NCBI RefSeq assembly: GCF_020748185.1
Contig: NZ_JAHZMO010000006.1
Span: forward strand, 62,001-126,000
Reading direction: 5' to 3'
Length of the DNA: 64,000 nucleotides
DNA from: Terrisporobacter petrolearius
Lineage (GTDB): Bacteria; Bacillota; Clostridia; Peptostreptococcales; Peptostreptococcaceae
Part shown: piece by piece, positions 1-9,200 of the stretch
Layout of the letters: every line of letters begins with the position of its first letter
Numbering within the stretch: position 1 is the first letter of the stretch
Notes under the pieces: generated by a model
Seen by the model: only the letters and a program-made list of their open reading frames with translations
Database searches by the model: none
Told to the model about the DNA's origin: nothing
Translations under genes and position numbers: made by a program

Positions 1-266
1 TCTAAAGCTTTAAAAATATTATTTTTATTGCTTTCTTTAACTGTAAAATAAATATCATAATCTTTATATGACGTATTAGTCAAAAGTTCTTTTAATATAT
101 AATACATATTACCGTTATAAGTTCTACCATGTTGTGATTCTAATAAAATAGCCTTTTCATTTATAGGTAAATCTTTTATATATTTACGATATTTCATTTT
201 ATTGAACGATAATTTTTTAAAAGATTTACGTAACTTTTTATATTTTTTTTTGAGTCCCTTTATCAT
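1..266 (-). CDS. CDP-glycerol glycerophosphotransferase family protein, N-terminal part (cut by window edge)
   Basis: Reading the minus strand from ATG at 266 gives 88 open codons running off the left edge. A GGGGG ribosome site lies just upstream. The start is very basic (MIKGLKKKYKKLRKSFKKL) and is followed by ILLESQHGRTYNGNMYYILK, a pattern typical of the N-terminus of TagF/TagB-type CDP-glycerol transferases (usually ESxxGxxxxxNPxxIxxEL). Family members add glycerol phosphate from CDP-glycerol to a growing wall polymer at the inner membrane face. It is divergent from the teichoic-acid-type genes that begin at 452 and probably belongs to the same locus. The catalytic part lies outside the window, so the exact substrate is unknown. 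Confidence 0.7.
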   Translation of the reverse strand, partial: MIKGLKKKYKKLRKSFKKLSFNKMKYRKYIKDLPINEKAILLESQHGRTYNGNMYYILKELLTNTSYKDYDIYFTVKESNKNNIFKAL

Positions 267-451
267 ATTTCCCCCTCGAAAAATGTCTAATATTAAATAT
301 TTATATTACAATAAATAATTATAGACAAATTATACCAACTAAACAAAAAAAAGTAAAATATTTCCTACAAATTGTTTTAAAGATGGTTTATAATTGTTAT
401 AGTATGTAAAAAATGGAAAGGGAAATATATGTATAGATTAGGAAATGGGTT

Positions 452-1624
452 ATGATGGAAAAAATTTTAAATTTAATAAAAACTCAAATCTGTAGAATTA
501 TATTTAATTGTAAAATAGAAGATAATATATGGATATTTTCATCTACCAATAACAGAAAGTTTAACTATAATTCAAAATATATGTTTGAATATATTTTAAG
601 TAATGAACCAGAGATTAAGCCGTATTATGTAATCAATGATGATATATTAAGAAAACAAATGCAAGAAAAGTATGGAGAAGAGTATTTTATTAATACAAAA
701 AATGCAAAGGGAATATTAAAAGTACTGTCAGCTAGGGTATGGTTAACGTCTGCAGGACTACCATTGTATGGGTTTGGTTTAGGTAAGAGAAGAATCATTG
801 TGAATCTGTGGCATGGAGTTCCTTTAAAAAAAATTGCTTTAATGGAGAATAATTACGGAATTATTAAAAAAATTTATTTTAAAAAAATTTTTTCTAATAA
901 TTATAGATATATTTCAACTACCTCAAATAAATTGACTACTATAATGAAAAATAGCTTTGGAGTAAATGAAAATAAAATTAAAGTTTGGGGACAACCTAGA
1001 AATGATGTTCTATTTAAGGGACAAAATAAAAAAATAATTCAGTCATCATATCCTGATATAAATAAATATGAAAGAATAATATTATATGCACCAACGTATA
1101 GGGAGTATAAAGATACTATGCTATTTCCATTTGATGATTATAGTAAAAATCAATTGAATATGTTTTTACAAGATAAGAAGGCTATTATATTTATAAAAAC
1201 ACATATTGATGAAACAGCTAATACATCTAAATACATAGATGATAGAGTAAGATTGTTGGATGAAGACATGGTTGACGATATTATGGTTGTACTTAATACA
1301 TTTGATGTACTAATTACAGATTATTCGAGCATTTATATAGATTATTTATTATTAGAAAGACCAATGATATTTCTGCCTTATGATAAGGATGAGTATCTAA
1401 CTAAAAGAGGGATGAATTTTGAATATGATAAAGTTACACCGGGATATAAACCGAAAAGTATGAAGGAATTTTTAGAATCATTAAATATGATATTTGAAAA
1501 TGAAGATATATTTGAAAAAGAAAGAAAATCAATAAATAGTCTATTTAATGAGATAAAGGAACCATGTTCAGCAAAAATTTTTTCATATATTAAACATGAT
1601 ATATGTGCATTAAAAAGTAAATAA
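452..1624 (+). CDS. CDP-glycerol glycerophosphotransferase family protein (TagB/TagF-like)
   Basis: The 390-residue protein carries the two family signatures. NLWHGVPLKKI, near residue 118, contains the His-Gly pair of the CDP-glycerol transferase active site. TDYSSIYIDYLLLERP, near 289, is the conserved C-terminal acidic/Ser motif that binds the nucleotide phosphates. No signal peptide is seen, as expected for an enzyme at the cytoplasmic face of the membrane. The ATG at 452 follows an AGGAAATGGG ribosome site; a second ATG follows at once. The cytidylyltransferase gene starts 15 bp downstream, so donor synthesis and transfer are probably co-transcribed. Whether it primes or elongates the polymer cannot be told from sequence. 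Confidence 0.85.
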   Translation: MMEKILNLIKTQICRIIFNCKIEDNIWIFSSTNNRKFNYNSKYMFEYILSNEPEIKPYYVINDDILRKQMQEKYGEEYFINTKNAKGILKVLSARVWLTSAGLPLYGFGLGKRRIIVNLWHGVPLKKIALMENNYGIIKKIYFKKIFSNNYRYISTTSNKLTTIMKNSFGVNENKIKVWGQPRNDVLFKGQNKKIIQSSYPDINKYERIILYAPTYREYKDTMLFPFDDYSKNQLNMFLQDKKAIIFIKTHIDETANTSKYIDDRVRLLDEDMVDDIMVVLNTFDVLITDYSSIYIDYLLLERPMIFLPYDKDEYLTKRGMNFEYDKVTPGYKPKSMKEFLESLNMIFENEDIFEKERKSINSLFNEIKEPCSAKIFSYIKHDICALKSK

Positions 1625-1639
1625 TTGGGGGAATTAACT

Positions 1640-2035
1640 ATGAAAAAAATAATTACTTACGGAACATTCGATTTATTACATTATGGTCATGTAAATTTAT
1701 TAGAAAGAGCAAAAGCATTAGGTGACTATTTAGTAGTTGTTTTATCAAGTGATGAGTTTAATTGGGATCAAAAAAATAAAAAATGTTATTTTAGCTATGA
1801 AGAAAGAAAAAGATTACTAGAGGCAATACGTTATGTAGATTTAGTCATACCAGAAAATAGCTGGGACCAAAAAATAAATGATGTTAAGGAATTTAAAATA
1901 GATACATTTGTAATGGGAGATGACTGGAAGGGTAAATTTGACTTTTTAAGTGAATACTGTGAGGTGGTATATTTACCTAGAACTCCTGAAATATCAACCA
2001 CTCAAATAAAAAAAGATCTTCAGGCGGTAAAATAG
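1640..2035 (+). CDS. tagD: Glycerol-3-phosphate cytidylyltransferase
   Basis: It makes CDP-glycerol from CTP and glycerol-3-phosphate, the donor for the flanking transferases. The 131-residue length fits TagD/GCT (about 130). HYGH at residues 14-17 is the nucleotidyltransferase HxGH motif and RTPEISTT at 114-121 is the family's second signature; most relatives have Gly where this one has Glu (RTxGISTT). An in-frame TTG at 1625 is also open, but GGGGGA at 1627-1632 is well spaced for ATG 1640, whose product MKKIITYGTFDLLH starts as the family does. It sits between two CDP-glycerol transferase genes, which strongly supports the role. Confidence 0.9.
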   Translation: MKKIITYGTFDLLHYGHVNLLERAKALGDYLVVVLSSDEFNWDQKNKKCYFSYEERKRLLEAIRYVDLVIPENSWDQKINDVKEFKIDTFVMGDDWKGKFDFLSEYCEVVYLPRTPEISTTQIKKDLQAVK

Positions 2036-2046
2036 GAGATATAGAA

Positions 2047-3303
2047 ATGAAAAAGAAATTGAAAAAAAAATTAAAAAAAATAATTATAAAAATTTTAAGT
2101 ATAACACCAATTACTAAGCAACTAGCTGTAAATTTAACTGCTTGGGATAAAAAAAGAAATTACTTAAAAAAATTTTATAATAAAGAAATTATTAATGACA
2201 AATTAATAGTGTTTGAAGCATATATGGGAAGACAATATAGTTGTAGCCCAAAATCACTTTATAAGGCAATGTTGGAAGACGACCAATATAAAGATTTCAT
2301 AAAAGTTTGGGCATTTAAAAAGCCTAAAGAACATGAAGATTTATTAAAAAATGATAATACAGTTGTTGTTAAATATAAGAGTAAACAATATTATAAATAT
2401 TACTCTACAGCGAAATATTGGGTGACTAATTCAAGAATACCTAATGAAATAAAAAAGCACCCTGATCAAATATATATCCAATGTTGGCATGGAACACCAC
2501 TAAAAAAATTAGGATTAGATATCGAAAACTATACAGGCACTAAAATATCTACTAAGGATTTACATCATAATTATAAGGTTGATGCACAAAGATATAGCTA
2601 CTTAGTATCACCATCAAACTTTTTTAATGAGAAAATAACGTCAGCATTTGGGTTAAAAGATATAGGTAAAGATAATATTTTTATAAAAAAAGGATATCCA
2701 AGAAATGATTTTCTTTATGAATTTACAGAAGAGGATTGTGAAAGAATAAAAGAAAATTTGAACATTCCAAGAAATAAAAAAGTTATACTTTATGCTCCTA
2801 CTTGGAGGGAAAATCAGCATGAGCCAGGGGTTGGATATACATATGATTTAGGTTTGAATTTTGATATTTTACAGAAAGAACTAGAAGATGAATATGTAAT
2901 TTTGTTTAGAGCTCATTATTTTATTAGTAATGCCTTTAACTTTGAAAAATATAATGGGTTTATAATAAATGCATCTAATCATGATGATATAAATGAATTA
3001 TACATTGTCAGTGATATGCTAATAACAGATTATTCAAGTGTATTTTTCGATTATGCAAATTTAAGCAGGCCAATAATTTTCTATATGTATGATTTTGAAG
3101 AATACAAAAACAAAATGAGAGATTTTTATTTATCAGTAAAAGATTTACCAGGCCCAATTGTAAAGGACGAGATTAATCTGTTAAAGGAGATTAATAAGCT
3201 AGGGACTGATTTTGTATACGATGAAAAATATGAAGAATTCAACAATAGATTTAACCCACATAGAAAACCATGTAGTTTAGAAGTATTAAGCGAATGCATA
3301 TAA
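2047..3303 (+). CDS. CDP-glycerol glycerophosphotransferase family protein (TagF/TagB-like)
   Basis: The 418-residue protein opens with a run of lysines (MKKKLKKKLKKIIIKIL), typical of a membrane-surface anchor in this family. It then shows VFEAYMGRQYSCSPKSLYKAM near residue 57, QCWHGTPLKKLGLD near 146 with the catalytic His, and TDYSSVFFDYANLSRP near 327. It should transfer glycerol phosphate from CDP-glycerol to a lipid-linked acceptor. It starts 11 bp after tagD and ends at a strong terminator, so 452-3303 looks like a three-gene operon. It differs clearly from the protein encoded at 452, so the two may act at different steps. Confidence 0.87.
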   Translation: MKKKLKKKLKKIIIKILSITPITKQLAVNLTAWDKKRNYLKKFYNKEIINDKLIVFEAYMGRQYSCSPKSLYKAMLEDDQYKDFIKVWAFKKPKEHEDLLKNDNTVVVKYKSKQYYKYYSTAKYWVTNSRIPNEIKKHPDQIYIQCWHGTPLKKLGLDIENYTGTKISTKDLHHNYKVDAQRYSYLVSPSNFFNEKITSAFGLKDIGKDNIFIKKGYPRNDFLYEFTEEDCERIKENLNIPRNKKVILYAPTWRENQHEPGVGYTYDLGLNFDILQKELEDEYVILFRAHYFISNAFNFEKYNGFIINASNHDDINELYIVSDMLITDYSSVFFDYANLSRPIIFYMYDFEEYKNKMRDFYLSVKDLPGPIVKDEINLLKEINKLGTDFVYDEKYEEFNNRFNPHRKPCSLEVLSECI

Positions 3304-3311
3304 AATAAAGC

Positions 3312-3345
3312 AAAAAAGGAATGTTTTCACATTCCTTTTTTGTTT
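3312..3345 (+). terminator. Rho-independent terminator of the glycerol-phosphate polymer operon
   Basis: A 12-bp perfect stem (3312-3323 with 3330-3341) with a six-base loop ends in a T-rich run. It closes the operon 452-3303. Confidence 0.85.
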
Positions 3346-3428
3346 TATTCAAATTCGAACATAAATGAACGAGTTTCTGTTACCATATATCTATATATGA
3401 TAAAACTTATGTAATAGGAGGAGATAAA

Positions 3429-4901
3429 GTGTATAAAATATATTATTCCAAAGACAAAGTTTTAGGAGGATTATGGGGATTGTTAATAGGAGATGCAACG
3501 GGAGTGCCTTATGAATTTTATCCACCTAACCAAATTCCACCTTTTGAGCAAATTGATATGATCACACCAAAGGGATTTGAGAAAACTTATAAAGATGTAC
3601 CATTTGGAACTTATTCTGATGATGGAGCACAATTTTTATGTGTATTAGAAAGTTTTTTAGAATGCGAGAAATTAGATATTAAAAATCTAGGGGATAAATT
3701 GGTTGATTGGTGGACTTGGGGCCATTTAGCTGTAGACAATAATGTATTTGATGTAGGTGGACAAACAATGCAATCGTTGATGAAATATAGTTCAGGAGTA
3801 TCACCTTATGAAAGTGGATTTACTATAAAAAAAGGCCAAGGAAACGGGTCATTGATGAGAGTGTTAGGTATTCCTTTATTACATGATGGTAGTGATGAAG
3901 ATCTGGTAGAGGATGCTCATACTCAATCATTAATCACACATGGACATGTTAACAATCAAATATGTTGTGCGTTATATTCTCTTATAATAAGATATATTTT
4001 AAAAGGAAATGACTTTGATAGTGCTTATGAAATAAGCATAAAAAAATTAAAACAGATATATGAACATGACAAAGATTATTTACAAGGGCTAATAAATAAT
4101 ATTTTGCCAGAAGATGCAGTAAAAGAATGTGGCACAGGATATGTAATAGATTGTTTAAAAAGTAGTTTTAAGGTTATTAGAGAAAGTAATTCTTATGAAG
4201 AAGCTATAAAAAAGGCCATAGCTCTTGGAAATGATACGGATACAACAGCCGCAGTAACAGGTGGAATAGCAGGGGTTTTATATGGTTTTGAAAGTATTCC
4301 AAAGAAATGGTTTGAGATGCTAAGAGGAAAAGATGAAGTGAATAAATTAATAAATAGTATTGATTTTAGAAAAGAAAAATTAAGAGAAAGAGTAGAAGTT
4401 ATAAATGAAGATATTACAAAGTTAAATGTTGATGCAATAGTTAATGCTGCTAACAGTTCTCTTCTTGGTGGCGGTGGAGTTGATGGAGCTATTCATAGAG
4501 CAGCAGGACCAAAGCTTTTAGATGAATGTAGAGTTTTGAATGGTTGTAAAACAGGAGAAGTAAAAGTAACAAAAGCCTATAACCTTCCATGTAAAAAAGT
4601 CATTCATACTGTTGGACCAATATGGCAAGGAGGAAATACAAATGAAGATAAACTCTTATATTCTTGTTATACAAATTCCATAGAAGAAGCCATAAAAAAT
4701 AATTGTAAAACGGTAGCCTTTCCGGCTATAAGTACAGGAGTTTATGGATATCCATATGAAAAAGCATGTATTGTAGCGTGTAAGGCAATTAGGGATATGT
4801 TAAATAAATATTCATTCCAAGAACTTGAGAAGGTATACTTTGTGTGTTTTAATAAGGAAATATATGATAAATATTATGAATTAATGTTTATATTTGATTA
4901 A
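3429..4901 (+). CDS. ADP-ribosylglycohydrolase-macrodomain fusion protein
   Basis: Two de-ADP-ribosylating folds are joined in 490 residues. Residues 8-300 are an ADP-ribosylglycohydrolase (DraG/ARH) domain: [13 protein letters not shown], the metal-binding GTYSDDGAQ at 60-68, GNGSLMR at 138-144 and [13 protein letters not shown] at 267-279, which supplies the second set of Mg ligands. Residues 322-480 are a MacroD-type macrodomain: [32 protein letters not shown] at 347-361 and [12 protein letters not shown] at 431-442, the loops that hold ADP-ribose. The GTG start has AGGAGG six bases upstream. It probably removes ADP-ribose from proteins or other acceptors and processes the product. No ADP-ribosyltransferase or toxin gene was recognised beside it. 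Confidence 0.9.
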   Translation: MYKIYYSKDKVLGGLWGLLIGDATGVPYEFYPPNQIPPFEQIDMITPKGFEKTYKDVPFGTYSDDGAQFLCVLESFLECEKLDIKNLGDKLVDWWTWGHLAVDNNVFDVGGQTMQSLMKYSSGVSPYESGFTIKKGQGNGSLMRVLGIPLLHDGSDEDLVEDAHTQSLITHGHVNNQICCALYSLIIRYILKGNDFDSAYEISIKKLKQIYEHDKDYLQGLINNILPEDAVKECGTGYVIDCLKSSFKVIRESNSYEEAIKKAIALGNDTDTTAAVTGGIAGVLYGFESIPKKWFEMLRGKDEVNKLINSIDFRKEKLRERVEVINEDITKLNVDAIVNAANSSLLGGGGVDGAIHRAAGPKLLDECRVLNGCKTGEVKVTKAYNLPCKKVIHTVGPIWQGGNTNEDKLLYSCYTNSIEEAIKNNCKTVAFPAISTGVYGYPYEKACIVACKAIRDMLNKYSFQELEKVYFVCFNKEIYDKYYELMFIFD

Positions 4902-4987
4902 TTTATTTATAAAAATATTAGATTAAGAGATATACGAAAAAATTTAATGATATAATAACATAAAAAATGTTAGAGGGAGAATAGAAT

Positions 4988-5782
4988 ATGACAGTAAAAT
5001 TAATTGCAGCAGATATGGATGGTACATTATTAGATAGTAATAAGAAATTATCACCATATTTATTTGATTTAGTAAAAAAATTAAAAGAAAAAGAGATTAA
5101 ATTTGCTATTGCTAGTGGGAGACAATATTTTAATTTACTTGAAAACTTTGAAGATATAAAGGGAGACCTTGTTTATATTAGTGATAATGGATCTATTGTA
5201 TATGATAATGGACAATCCATTTATGTAGATGAAATCAACACCCAAGAAGTTAAAAAAGCTTTGAAGGATGTAAGACAAGGGGAAGGAATGTATCCTATTT
5301 TGTGTGGTGTTGAATCTGCATATGTGGAAAATGATAATGAAGTATTTTTAGAAAATGCAAGAATGTACTACGCAAAACTTGAAATAGTAGAAGATTTAAT
5401 GGATGTGTTAGATAAGGATAAAATATGTAAATTAGCTGTTTTTGACGAAGTTGATGCAGAAAATAATGCATTTAAATTGCTAGAAAAATATAATAAGAAT
5501 TTAATGGTTTGTTTATCAGGACATAACTGGGTAGACTTAATGAATCCAGGAGTAAATAAAGGTGAAGCAATAAAAATTCTTCAAGAAAACTATAATATTT
5601 CTTATGATGAAACAATGGCTTTTGGTGATTATTTAAATGACTATGAAATGATGCAAAGTTGTAAATATAGTTATGCAATGGATAATGCCCACCCTAAATT
5701 AAAAGAAATATGTAACTATAGAGCTAAATCAAATGATGATGATGGAGTAGTACATGCCATAAAAGAATACTTTGAATTATAA
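4988..5782 (+). CDS. Cof-type HAD-superfamily phosphatase
   Basis: The 264-residue protein starts MTVKLIAADMDGTLLDSN, with the nucleophile Asp9 and acid/base Asp11 of the HAD family. It has FGDYLNDYEMM near residue 212, the motif IV Mg-binding acid pair. A large cap domain between them is the Cof/type IIB arrangement seen in sugar-phosphate and pyridoxal-phosphate phosphatases. The substrate cannot be assigned from sequence. A terminator follows at 5799, so it may be transcribed alone or with the ADP-ribose gene 86 bp upstream. Confidence 0.85.
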   Translation: MTVKLIAADMDGTLLDSNKKLSPYLFDLVKKLKEKEIKFAIASGRQYFNLLENFEDIKGDLVYISDNGSIVYDNGQSIYVDEINTQEVKKALKDVRQGEGMYPILCGVESAYVENDNEVFLENARMYYAKLEIVEDLMDVLDKDKICKLAVFDEVDAENNAFKLLEKYNKNLMVCLSGHNWVDLMNPGVNKGEAIKILQENYNISYDETMAFGDYLNDYEMMQSCKYSYAMDNAHPKLKEICNYRAKSNDDDGVVHAIKEYFEL

Positions 5783-5798
5783 ATTTAGGAGAATTCAT

Positions 5799-5829
5799 AA
5801 AGCTATAAGATTAAATCTTATAGCTTTTT
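5799..5829 (+). terminator. Rho-independent terminator after the HAD phosphatase gene
   Basis: A 13-bp stem (5799-5811 with 5815-5827) with a three-base loop is followed by T residues. Confidence 0.8.
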
Positions 5830-5861
5830 AATTGTAAGAAATTATAACAATATGTAAAATA

Positions 5862-5890
5862 TTGACATAATTATTAAATTTAAGTATATT
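5862..5890 (+). promoter_or_regulatory. Sigma-A promoter of the ArsR-DUF445 operon
   Basis: TTGACA at 5862-5867 and TATATT at 5885-5890 are separated by exactly 17 bp. The spacer and the -10 box lie inside the left arm of the 52-bp palindrome, so anything bound there would block RNA polymerase. Confidence 0.75.
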
Positions 5891-5921
5891 AGTAATTACT
5901 AATATACTTAAATTTAATAAT
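5870..5921. repeat. 52-bp perfect palindrome, probable operator of the ArsR-type regulator
   Basis: Bases 5870-5895 are the exact reverse complement of 5896-5921, with no loop and no mismatch. The centre is TATATTAGTAATTACTAATA. The palindrome covers the spacer, -10 box and start region of the promoter at 5862-5890 and lies 48 bp before the regulator gene. No T-run follows, so it is not a simple terminator. Autoregulation by the adjacent ArsR-type protein is inferred; classical ArsR operators are shorter and imperfect. Confidence 0.7.
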
Positions 5922-5969
5922 GGAAATACTATTATAATAAACATACATAAATAGAGAGGAAGCTTAATA

Positions 5970-6251
5970 GTGGAAGAAAAAACAAAAAAGTTAGCAAGTC
6001 AATTGAAAGTGTTAGCTAATGAAAATAGATTACTGATTTTATATTACCTAATAGAAAAACCAATGACAGTAGGAGAATTAAATAAAAAGTTAGGTAATAT
6101 AACTCAGTCAGGACTATCTCAGCATTTATCTATATTAAAGGCACATGAATTGTTAGATAGCAACAAGGATGGTCTAAATATAACTTATTTTGTGAAAGAT
6201 AAGAAAGTTCAAGGAATACTACAAATGCTAAAAGATAATTATGTCAGATAG
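5970..6251 (+). CDS. ArsR-family winged-helix transcriptional regulator
   Basis: The 93-residue protein has the ArsR core: LKVLANENRLLILYYL (residues 12-27), then helix-turn-helix TQSGLSQHLSILKAHELL at 45-62, then the wing GLNITYFVKD. It contains no cysteine and lacks the CVC metal site of ArsR/SmtB/CadC, so it is unlikely to sense thiophilic metals through that route. GTG start with GAGGAAG upstream. It is 33 bp ahead of the giant DUF445 gene and behind a palindrome-covered promoter, so it probably represses its own operon. The ligand is unknown. Confidence 0.85.
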   Translation: MEEKTKKLASQLKVLANENRLLILYYLIEKPMTVGELNKKLGNITQSGLSQHLSILKAHELLDSNKDGLNITYFVKDKKVQGILQMLKDNYVR

Positions 6252-6284
6252 TATAAAAAATAAAAAGACAGATGGGTGGTAAGT

Positions 6285-9200
6285 ATGGTTACATTAGAAA
6301 ATGGATTATTTTTATTGCTACAAGCTTTTTCTAGTGGTGTAGCAGGTTATATTACAAATAAATATGCTGTTAATATGATCTTTAAAGAATATACACCATT
6401 AAAGATTGGTGGAGCAGTAAAGAAAAATAAAGAGAAATTTATAGAAGAAATAAGTGATTTAGTAGAAAGAGATATAATAAATTCGCAAACTCTAAGAGAT
6501 AAGGTTCTAGGAGAAAATTTCAAACTTGCCATGGAAAATGTGGGTGAAGATTTTTTAAAAGAATCTTTATATGAGGTTTTTGAAAACAAAAAAATAGAAG
6601 AAATGCCTGGCTGGAGTGAAACATTAATAAATGGAGAAAAGTTTTTAAGATATAGCTTAAAAAAAGTATTACCTCAGTTAATAACTAATGCTGGGGAGAA
6701 TATAAAATTAGAGAAAATATTAAGTGAAAAACAAATATCTCATATAGTTGATAAAGGGTATAAAGAAATTGTTACTAATATTGGATCTAATGATGAATTA
6801 AAGCATTTATTAAGTGATTTATATGAAGAGCAAGGTGAAGTATATTTAAGTCAGTTAATAAGTAAGGACAGTGGAGAAAAATTAACCAGAATAATTAGCT
6901 GTGAAATAATGAACTCTATTGATGAGCTATTAGACAATAATAAAGAAACAAAATCATTGATAGACAAATCTTTATCATTAATAGATATAAAAAGTTTATT
7001 AAAGGATCTTCAAAAAACTATAGGAACTAAAACTATAGATGACATTTTAAGTGAAGAAGAATTCAATAAACTAAGTTTAATGATATATGAAAAACTAGAT
7101 GAACTAATAAAATCTGAAGAGGGTAAAATCAAGTTAGGAGATATAGTCAAAGAAGTATTTGCTTCGGCTAAAGATATAGATTTAACAGTTTTTGAGATAT
7201 TGCCAATTCATTTTGGAAGAATTTCTAGTGAATATGTAGCAGATTTAATTAAAAAAGCTATACCTTATTTGTCATCATGGATAAGTAATAATAAAACCCA
7301 AATAGAAAACATGATAGACGAATCCATTTTAGAAAGTATAGATAATATTGATGATGAGTTAAGAAAATCAATGATTTCAAAAGTTAAGGATTCTATGCTT
7401 TTGGATTTTGCTTCTAAAAATCAAATAGTAGATAAAATTGTGAACTTTTTAGAAGAATATAGAATAAGTGAAGAAGATTCTTACAAGTTGTATTCAAAAA
7501 TAATTAAGTTTTTAGAAGAAACTAAAATCAAAGATTTAGTAGTTTTATTAGAAGAAAATAGTTTGATTAATGAGGAAAAAGTAATAAATATTGTTTTAGA
7601 TAAATGGGATACTGAAGGAAAAGAATTATCTAAGATTTTCTTAAAAAGACAAACATCGAAAACTTTAAATAAGTTAATAGACCAAGATTTAAATAAATTA
7701 TTTAATAAAAATATCAAGCCAAAACTTTATGATTTAATAATAAATAATAAAGCTAGAATAATTTCTTATTTAGATAAATCTATATTTAATTTGGTTCATG
7801 TTAAAATAGAGTCTTTGCTAAATAGCAAAATAAAAAATTTATTTAATAAAAATAAGGTTGATGAATTTTCATCTTTATTACCTAATAAAATAGTTAATAT
7901 TTTAAATAAAAATAATATTAATTATAAGAAAATCATCAATAAGGAAATAAGTGATTACATTAAAAACATAAAAGTACAAGATCTATTAAGTGAGAATGAG
8001 GAAAAAATAATAAACTCAATAACAGAAAAGACTGTAGATTTCACTAAAAAAGAAGCTAATAAATATAAATCTTATGAAGTTAAAGATTTACTTGATAAAA
8101 TAAATATCAAAGAAGATTTACCTAAAGAAATAAGTAATAAACTATATGGAAATATAAAAAATAATTTATCAACTATAGTAGATGGAAGGGTAAAAAAACT
8201 TATTTATGATAATCTTATCAAATTGGATGAAGAAGAAATATGCAATATAGCTCAAAGTTTTATGGGTAAACAGTTAAAACCACTATCAATGTTTGGTGCA
8301 TTTCTAGGAACTATTGTGGGATTAATATTTGGTATTACTATGACCAACATTAATGGATCTTATGGTTTTTATAATAATGTTACTAATACACTAATGGCAT
8401 GTTTACTTATGGGTGTGGTAGGTATCATGACAAATGTTATAGCTCTTTGGATGATATTCTGCCCTTATGAAAAAAATAAATTTGTTTCTAAAATACCTTT
8501 ATTTAAAGTATTTTCTATAGGATATATACCTTCTCATAAAAATAGTTTTGCATCAGGTATGGCATATTTTATTGATAATGAATTACTAAGCGGAAATAGG
8601 GTAGTAAATTCATTTGAGTCACAAAAGAATAATTTTAAAAATCATATTATATCTAATATAAAAGACAGCAATTATATGGTTATTATAGACTTTGTTAGAT
8701 GCAAAAAACATAGTTTAGCTAAAAAAACATATGGTACTATTTTAAAATTAGTAAAGAAAAATAATAATAGAGTATGTAGCAGTATAGGAAACAGATTTTT
8801 AGATATAGAATGTGGTAGATTTGTATCCGTAGATTTTGTAAATAACAAAGCAAATGATTTAATAGAGATTATAAATCGAAGAGAAGATAAAATAATAGGA
8901 TACTTAGAAGAAAAATTAAAAGCAAATAAATCTTTGCAAGACGTACTGCCAGAAGAATTGATTACAACTGTTAATAATAAGATAGAAAAACAAATTAATG
9001 ATTATATAAATAAAAATATGGAAAATTCATATGTTGAAGATGTAGTAAAAAATATAATCTTTAGAAATGAAAAAACTTATAATTATATAATGGATAAATC
9101 AATAAAAGATATAATAAGCGAAAAATCTCTTTTAAATATACAAAATAGTGTTAAAACAGATAAATTTATAAATATTACACTTTTAAATTTAAAAGACCAA

